Source: Lachnospiraceae bacterium (GTDB lineage Bacteria; Bacillota_A; Clostridia; Lachnospirales; Lachnospiraceae). From it: 11,219 bases of DNA. Shown here one piece after another: positions 7,901-11,219 of this stretch (its first letter is position 1; every line of letters starts with the position of its first letter). Location: the NCBI GenBank assembly GCA_017960415.1, contig JAGCZE010000495.1, forward strand, positions 1-11,219, written 5' to 3'. A model generated the notes under the pieces. That model searched no databases. It saw only the letters and a list, made by a program, of their open reading frames with translations, and had not been told where the DNA came from. The translations under genes were made by a program, and so were the position numbers.

Positions 7901-10900
7901 ATTCTCCGAAAAATGGATAAAGAGATTTGCGGACCACCTTTTCCTTATTGCCGGGCAGCTTCTTACCTGTGAAAACATAGGCGATATAGTGATGATGGCT
8001 GACGAGGATACGGAGCAGATCGCATCTTTTAACAATAAAGCTGTGGATTTTGACTTTATTCCCGTTCACAGGCAGATATCGGAATATGCGCATCTGACAC
8101 CTATGAAAAAGGCTGTTATCTGCGCCGGAAAAACCCTTACCTTTTATGAGCTGGATCTTCTGTCAAATCAGCTTGCAGATTTTCTAAATAAAAAGAATGT
8201 CGGAAAAGATGTTCCTGTGGGAGTCCTTTTGGACAGAAGTATCCTGGTTTATGTGACAGAAAACGGAATATTGAAGGCCGGAGGCGCATTTGTACCTTTT
8301 ATCCCTGAGTATCCCGATGAAAGGATCGATTTTTGTATGCAGGATGCGGATATTCCCCTGCTCATAACTACCCGGGATATCAAAGAAAACAGAAAAAATC
8401 TGTGCAGCAGGGATTATGAGCTGATCACGCTCGAAGAGATCTTTGGAGTCCCCGATCAAAACTGCATAAAACCGGATGAAAGATTTATGAACATCCGGAC
8501 AGCACCTTCATCTGAAACAGACCTGGCATACTGTATCTATACTTCGGGGTCTACAGGAAGACCAAAGGGTGTTATGATCGAGCATTCGAACATAGCCAAC
8601 TATGTTAACAGAAATCAGAGATCGGTTGAGATCATGCATTATGCCGGTGAAGGACGGATCAGCCTGGCGCTGGCATCCTTCTCCTTTGACGTATCGGTGG
8701 TAGAGGAATTTGTACCGCTCTGTAACGGTAATACGGTTGTTATAGCCACAGAAGAAGAGATACATGACCCGGATCTTCTGGCAAGGCTCATCATAGAAAA
8801 TGATGTTAACGGTATTACATGTACGCCCACATATTTATCGAGCCTGCTTTCCATACCGGCTTCAAGGGAGGCATTAAGGAATATTACATTCTTTGATATT
8901 GGCGCGGAGGCATTTCCTTCTTCTCTGTATGAGGCTCTGCGAAGCATCAGGGATGACAGCGTTATCCTTAATGTTTACGGTCCTACAGAATGTACAATGG
9001 GATGCTCAGCTGATATTGTGGACGGTTCCGGGGTCGTTACTATCGGAGAGCCGATGGCCAATACTGCTTTTTATATTTTTGACAGATTTGGCAACGAACT
9101 CCCTGCAGGTATAAGAGGCGAACTGATAATAGCCGGAAAGCAGGTAGGAAGAGGCTATGTGGGACTTCCGGAAAAGACCGCCGCAGCGTTCTTTGAGTAC
9201 AATGGAATGAAGGCTTATCACAGCGGGGATCTCTGTTCCTGGACGGCAGATGGCAGGATCCGTATATTCGGGCGAATAGATAACCAGATCAAGCTTCGCG
9301 GATTCAGAATCGAGCTTGATGAAATAGAGAGGGTTATGACCGAATTTGAGGGTATAAAGGCAAGTGCCGTGAAAGTCGTAAAAAATGGGAAAACCGAGTT
9401 TCTTGCAGGATACTTTGTTTCAGAAGCAGAACCCGAATGGGATGTTTACCGGGGATTCATAAAAGAAAAACTCCCCGGGTATATGGTTCCGCAGATCATC
9501 CGCAGGATCGAAGAAATGCCTCTTACAGTAAATGGAAAGATCGACAGGAAGGCATTGCCCGTGCCGGATATTTCTGAGCTGAAGGCAGAATATGCAGCAC
9601 CTGAAAATGAGATCGAGAGAAGGCTGTGTGATGCTTTTGCCGGGGCTCTTTCTCTGGAAAAGGGTTCTGTGGGGACAGCAGATGATTTCTTTGAACTTGG
9701 CGGGGATTCGCTGACGGCTATGGCGGTGCTTTCAGATGCTGCCATAGAAGGACTTACCGCTGCAGATGTATTTCAGAAGAGAAATCCGAAGGAAATAGCA
9801 AAAGCCGTAGAAAAAAGGATCTTACAAGGAAATCCCGATGAACGGGAATCCGGATCGAGAAGAAGGCCGCATGCCCTTACTCCGATGCAGATAAAGATGA
9901 TCGATTACCAGCTCTTTAAGCCCGGTTCTTCCATGTGGAGCAATATGCACTTCCTTGCAAGATTTGACAGAGGTATAGATGCGGAAAGGCTTTGCAGGGC
10001 TGTAAAGACAGCTATAAAGAATCACCCGGGGCTTTGCGTGGTATTTGAATACAATGAGAATTCAGATCTTCAGCAGAGGTATGATGAAAACATTATGCCT
10101 GACATCAGGGTAGAAGATGTGACCGAGGAGGATATCGGGGAGCTTAGGAAGACCCTTGTAAAACCTTTCGGGAAAATACTTAAGTCCTGTCTTTTCAGAA
10201 CAAGGATATTCAGAACTGCCGACAATGCATATCTGTTTTTTGATGTACATCACCTCCTTATGGACGGGGGTTCAATAGGCGTTCTTCTGCAGGATATCAC
10301 TGACGCTTATTTTGGAAGAGAGCTCAAAAAGGATTATTATTTCCTGCTTCTTGATAATGCGGATAAGGCAAAAGAAGATGGAACATGCGAAGCGGATAAG
10401 AAATATTTTGAAGGACAATACGGTAAGGACGCCGTGGAGTATAAGATAATCCCGACACCCGATCACAAGTCCAATAATAATTCTGCCGCCGGGCGGATAA
10501 AGCGGCTTCAATTTGATGCGGAGCAGGTTAAAAAAGCTGAGGATTACTGGGGTGTCACTCATTCCTGTATGGCTGTAACAAGTGCCCTTATTGCCTTAGC
10601 GCGGCATGAAAACGCTGATAAGGTAATGTGTAACTGGATATTCAATGACAGGCTCTCACCTGAATCTGAACATGCGGTAGGACTTCTTATAAAAAATCTT
10701 CCGGTGGGAGTTAACTTAGAAGATTTTGAGAATATGAGAGATATCCTGCAGGACGTAAAGCGTCAGATCGGTGAAGGCATTGCCCATTCGTCCTATGATT
10801 ATTTCATGGGATTTGATTCGGCCTTCAATACAGATCCTATGGAAGTTAACCTGCAGCTTGGGATCAATGCAGATGAGCTGGATGAGCTGTCAGCGGAATT

Positions 10901-11093
10901 ACTGGAACTTGAGGATCCTTATGCTGCAGCCAGCGCCCGTCTTGAACTTGAACTTCTGGAGAATGAGTATGGTGACGGCGGATTTGATGCAGAGCTTGAA
11001 TATGTAAAGGAAATCTATGACGAGGATAATATAACAGCTTTCCATGACAGTTATGTATCGATCCTGGAATCGCTAGTCAACTGCAGGGGTTAA
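4944..11093 (+). CDS. Non-ribosomal peptide synthetase, A-T-C-A-T-C
   Basis: This 2049-residue multidomain enzyme has two adenylation (A), two thiolation (T) and two condensation (C) domains in the order A1 (about 8-500), T1 (512-586), C1 (600-1030), A2 (1045-1540), T2 (1551-1625), C2 (1642-2045). A domains activate acids as adenylates and load them on the phosphopantetheine arms at Ser548 and Ser1589; C domains join them. There is no N-terminal C domain, so module 1 is a loading module. No thioesterase, reductase or epimerase follows, so release must use the terminal C2, a partner in trans or hydrolysis. Oddities: A1 has Ile in place of the amino-binding Asp, and C1 has HLIATDA in place of HHxxxDG, while C2 has an intact HHLLMDG. 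The gene ends in tandem stops TAATAA. No phosphopantetheinyl transferase or MbtH-like gene is in the window, so the former must be elsewhere. The product cannot be named from sequence. Confidence 0.95.
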   Translation: MAKNINNLKSVPEMIAQIARENPDKTAVIAVDRILTYRNLDELSDKAAYSIMSICSDLKEGTPIGLLLDRKSYVFPLEIGLVRAGLAYLPMTDEYPVERIEYCLKNADSPVLITTRDILDQKQGIDKGSFRILFAEDILSYEGDPVDLPGIGMDRLSHIFYTSGSTGVPKGVKNTVRADAETVTVTDDKVALYEYFTTPVCLAVTQISFIASMYDYGVLCNGGSIVFAGEKLFRDMSALADTMLEYEVQGLFATPSFIKNLLSIKAAKPAFAILDVVISVGEKLDPVILDPLFNLNPGLHVINAYGLTETNSGIAGRLITAEDRSDSIGCFSPIVEAVVLKENGEPASSDENGELLISGNVVTMGYQKLEERNRSSFVDINGKRYFRTGDVVNRDRTGEYRIVGRNDDMVKYHGQRVELGEIETLIRQFDGIRDCKVILRNNGKEDFLAAFYTADCDIKNREAASFLKEKLPAYMVPGVFVRLDEMPLNRNGKLDRIKLMEMELAFEGADYEEPDTELEKTVCEAFAQVLGSERFSVTGDFFDYGGTSLSVSSLISVLGDEGYTVSYGDVFSNPTPRMLSGFIENKDNATDIPPLDRDEYPLTKTQLGIYLEGITGGSKETYTVQYMMEADPDVDENMLIAAVNTLFEAHPALKYHIRCRENELPYMTLVPDAVTEVPVFEGEKDKRIEFISSYMPVVKVLDNLLFNFAVYKTKECCYLILKSHLIATDATSLSLIISDLNRTLGGIGLLREDCTIQQAGMYEQRLIENGAHERAREYYANLFSKMDSMDALTGDLNNPLTPGISTNYRYEPGTLKVETVKEFCDKNRFSESAFFMGAMALLLSKYLYTDHVSFSTVYNGRSLKEMENTIGTLIKRIPVYGDVSGNIDVKAFLSGIGKQIFANMSNDIYSFDEVLKTCPVNEDVELIFQGDMFTDNMGMAAGKQKLRSDSYFMEHYHTGMVTGCMSIQLFATNGFYNMTIEYRNERFSEKWIKRFADHLFLIAGQLLTCENIGDIVMMADEDTEQIASFNNKAVDFDFIPVHRQISEYAHLTPMKKAVICAGKTLTFYELDLLSNQLADFLNKKNVGKDVPVGVLLDRSILVYVTENGILKAGGAFVPFIPEYPDERIDFCMQDADIPLLITTRDIKENRKNLCSRDYELITLEEIFGVPDQNCIKPDERFMNIRTAPSSETDLAYCIYTSGSTGRPKGVMIEHSNIANYVNRNQRSVEIMHYAGEGRISLALASFSFDVSVVEEFVPLCNGNTVVIATEEEIHDPDLLARLIIENDVNGITCTPTYLSSLLSIPASREALRNITFFDIGAEAFPSSLYEALRSIRDDSVILNVYGPTECTMGCSADIVDGSGVVTIGEPMANTAFYIFDRFGNELPAGIRGELIIAGKQVGRGYVGLPEKTAAAFFEYNGMKAYHSGDLCSWTADGRIRIFGRIDNQIKLRGFRIELDEIERVMTEFEGIKASAVKVVKNGKTEFLAGYFVSEAEPEWDVYRGFIKEKLPGYMVPQIIRRIEEMPLTVNGKIDRKALPVPDISELKAEYAAPENEIERRLCDAFAGALSLEKGSVGTADDFFELGGDSLTAMAVLSDAAIEGLTAADVFQKRNPKEIAKAVEKRILQGNPDERESGSRRRPHALTPMQIKMIDYQLFKPGSSMWSNMHFLARFDRGIDAERLCRAVKTAIKNHPGLCVVFEYNENSDLQQRYDENIMPDIRVEDVTEEDIGELRKTLVKPFGKILKSCLFRTRIFRTADNAYLFFDVHHLLMDGGSIGVLLQDITDAYFGRELKKDYYFLLLDNADKAKEDGTCEADKKYFEGQYGKDAVEYKIIPTPDHKSNNNSAAGRIKRLQFDAEQVKKAEDYWGVTHSCMAVTSALIALARHENADKVMCNWIFNDRLSPESEHAVGLLIKNLPVGVNLEDFENMRDILQDVKRQIGEGIAHSSYDYFMGFDSAFNTDPMEVNLQLGINADELDELSAELLELEDPYAAASARLELELLENEYGDGGFDAELEYVKEIYDEDNITAFHDSYVSILESLVNCRG
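4965..6443 (+). other. NRPS domain A1 (loading adenylation)
   Basis: Core motifs are present: YTSGSTGVPKG (161-171), NAYGLTE (303-309, Leu for the usual Pro), RTGD, GRNDDMVKYHGQRVELGEIE, and the catalytic NGK with Lys493, so it should be able to adenylate. By hand alignment to GrsA the specificity residues read I-A-Y-F-V-S-A-S-G-K. The first is normally Asp235, which holds the amino group of an alpha-amino acid; here it is Ile210 in the segment FIASMY. This suggests a substrate without a free alpha-amino group (aryl, fatty, hydroxy or keto acid), or an unusual amino acid. Confidence 0.8.
6477..6701 (+). other. NRPS domain T1 (thiolation)
   Basis: DFFDYGGTSLSV carries the phosphopantetheine serine at residue 548. 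The motif is YGGTS instead of the usual LGGDS or LGGHS, but the spacing to the DVF helix is normal, so it is probably functional. Confidence 0.85.
6741..8033 (+). other. NRPS domain C1 (condensation, degraded active site)
   Basis: It opens with YPLTKTQLGIYLEG (C1 motif) and has NGRSLKEMENTIGTLIKRIPV (C4/C5 region). Where HHxxxDGTS is expected, it reads His724-Leu725-Ile-Ala-Thr-Asp729-Ala730-Thr-Ser. The second, catalytic His is therefore Leu and the Gly is Ala, while the structural Asp and the following TSL stay in register. The domain is full length with no frame break, so it is kept as a protein but may not catalyse normal condensation. Confidence 0.8.
8076..9563 (+). other. NRPS domain A2 (adenylation)
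   Basis: All core motifs are close to textbook: YTSGSTGRPKG (1199-1209), FDVSVVE (1248-1254), NVYGPTE, HSGD, GRIDNQIKLRGFRIELDEIE and NGKIDR with Lys1532. The hand-derived specificity code is D-V-V-T-F-I-V-M-G-K. Asp at the first position (Asp1249) says alpha-amino acid. The rest matches no standard code I remember; the lining looks hydrophobic, so an aliphatic or aromatic residue is a weak guess. Confidence 0.85.
9594..9818 (+). other. NRPS domain T2 (thiolation)
   Basis: DDFFELGGDSLTAM (1580-1593) is canonical, with phosphopantetheine attachment at Ser1589. Confidence 0.9.
9867..11078 (+). other. NRPS domain C2 (terminal condensation, intact)
   Basis: It opens with ALTPMQIKMIDYQ and has an intact HHLLMDGGS (His1769, His1770, Asp1774, Gly1775) and VGLLIKNLPVGV (C5 region). 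The domain runs to the end of the protein; its last 100 residues are strongly acidic. In known families, terminal C domains can release the chain by condensation with a free amine or by cyclisation, or pass it to a partner synthetase. Confidence 0.85.
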
Positions 11094-11130
11094 TAAGTGT
11101 CTGCTTTTCGCAGAAAAAAACTTAAAAAAT

Positions 11131-11149
11131 GCTGATAAATACAGCTTTT
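11131..11149 (+). terminator. Weak terminator-like stem after the NRPS
   Basis: GCTG (11131-11134) pairs with CAGC (11142-11145), followed by TTTT (11146-11149), which could extend the stem by pairing with the preceding A run across a bulged T. A nearby hairpin (TCTGC 11100-11104 with GCAGA 11110-11114) is followed by A residues, not T. Neither is strong. Confidence 0.25.
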
Positions 11150-11161
11150 CAGCGCTATATA

Positions 11162-11170
11162 TGGTATAAT
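11162..11170 (+). promoter_or_regulatory. Extended -10 promoter pointing out of the window
   Basis: TGGTATAAT is an exact extended -10 (TG-n-TATAAT). No good -35 is seen at 16-18 bp. Transcription would start near 11177, so the gene to the right probably begins a new transcription unit, separate from the NRPS. Confidence 0.45.
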
Positions 11171-11219
11171 GGAAGTGCAAAGAAATACCAACATTTTCTA
11201 TAAAAAGCTTGCATTTCCG

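Noticed and set aside
6741..8033. C1 as an epimerization domain
   Set aside because: Epimerization domains also keep HHxxxDG, and C1 has normal condensation-type start and C5-like motifs; it sits between T1 and A2 as a condensation domain should.
8639..8947. Minus-strand open frame of 102 codons inside A2
   Set aside because: It is antisense to the A4-A5 part of a clear adenylation domain, and its composition fits a shadow frame.
11100..11120. TCTGC/GCAGA hairpin after the NRPS as its terminator
   Set aside because: The stem is followed by A residues on the plus strand, and on the minus strand the T run precedes the stem, so it fits neither direction.
1..11219. CRISPR arrays, tRNA or rRNA genes, insertion sequences
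   Set aside because: I saw no regularly spaced repeats, no tRNA-like cloverleaf, no transposase frame and no terminal inverted repeats with target duplications.

Overview
The window looks like chromosome from an anaerobic low-to-mid-GC Firmicute, most likely a gut or rumen Lachnospiraceae (Butyrivibrio-like). I infer this from frequent AGA/AGG and ATA codons, strong GGAGG-type ribosome binding sites, a flavodoxin-ferredoxin (EFR1-type) fusion, and an NRPS whose condensation domain opens with the clostridial-looking motif LTKTQLGIY. No taxonomic marker is present, so this is a judgement of style.

Layout. (1) Positions 1-1270, minus strand: a secreted histidine acid phosphatase very close to the glucose-1-phosphatase Agp family, cut by the left edge only a few residues before its expected C-terminus. 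(2) 1271-1597: a divergent promoter region with an extended -10 promoter for the phosphatase, two plausible promoters for the rightward genes, an 18-bp dyad and a small hairpin. (3) 1598-2335, plus: an EFR1-family protein (flavodoxin domain plus two [4Fe-4S] motifs). (4) 2316-3461, plus, overlapping the previous stop: an unrecognised, highly charged, partly coiled-coil protein. (5) 3472-4839, minus: a MATE multidrug/metabolite exporter with a TTG start, ending tail to tail with gene 4 after a 10-bp gap. (6) 4840-4943: a divergent intergenic region with interleaved CTTCA/TGAAG arms. (7) 4944-11093, plus: a 2049-residue non-ribosomal peptide synthetase with domains A-T-C-A-T-C. (8) 11094-11219: the NRPS 3' flank, with a possible weak terminator and a new extended -10 promoter pointing out of the window.

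The focus of interest is the NRPS/MATE pair. The NRPS starts with an adenylation domain that lacks the usual amino-acid-binding Asp. Its first condensation domain has a degraded HHxxxDG motif (HLIATDA). It ends in an intact condensation domain (HHLLMDG) with no thioesterase or reductase. This suggests an unusual small product, possibly released by condensation with an amine or passed to a partner enzyme in trans. The divergently transcribed MATE protein is a natural candidate exporter. The phosphatase, the EFR1 protein and the coiled-coil protein have no obvious link to the NRPS.
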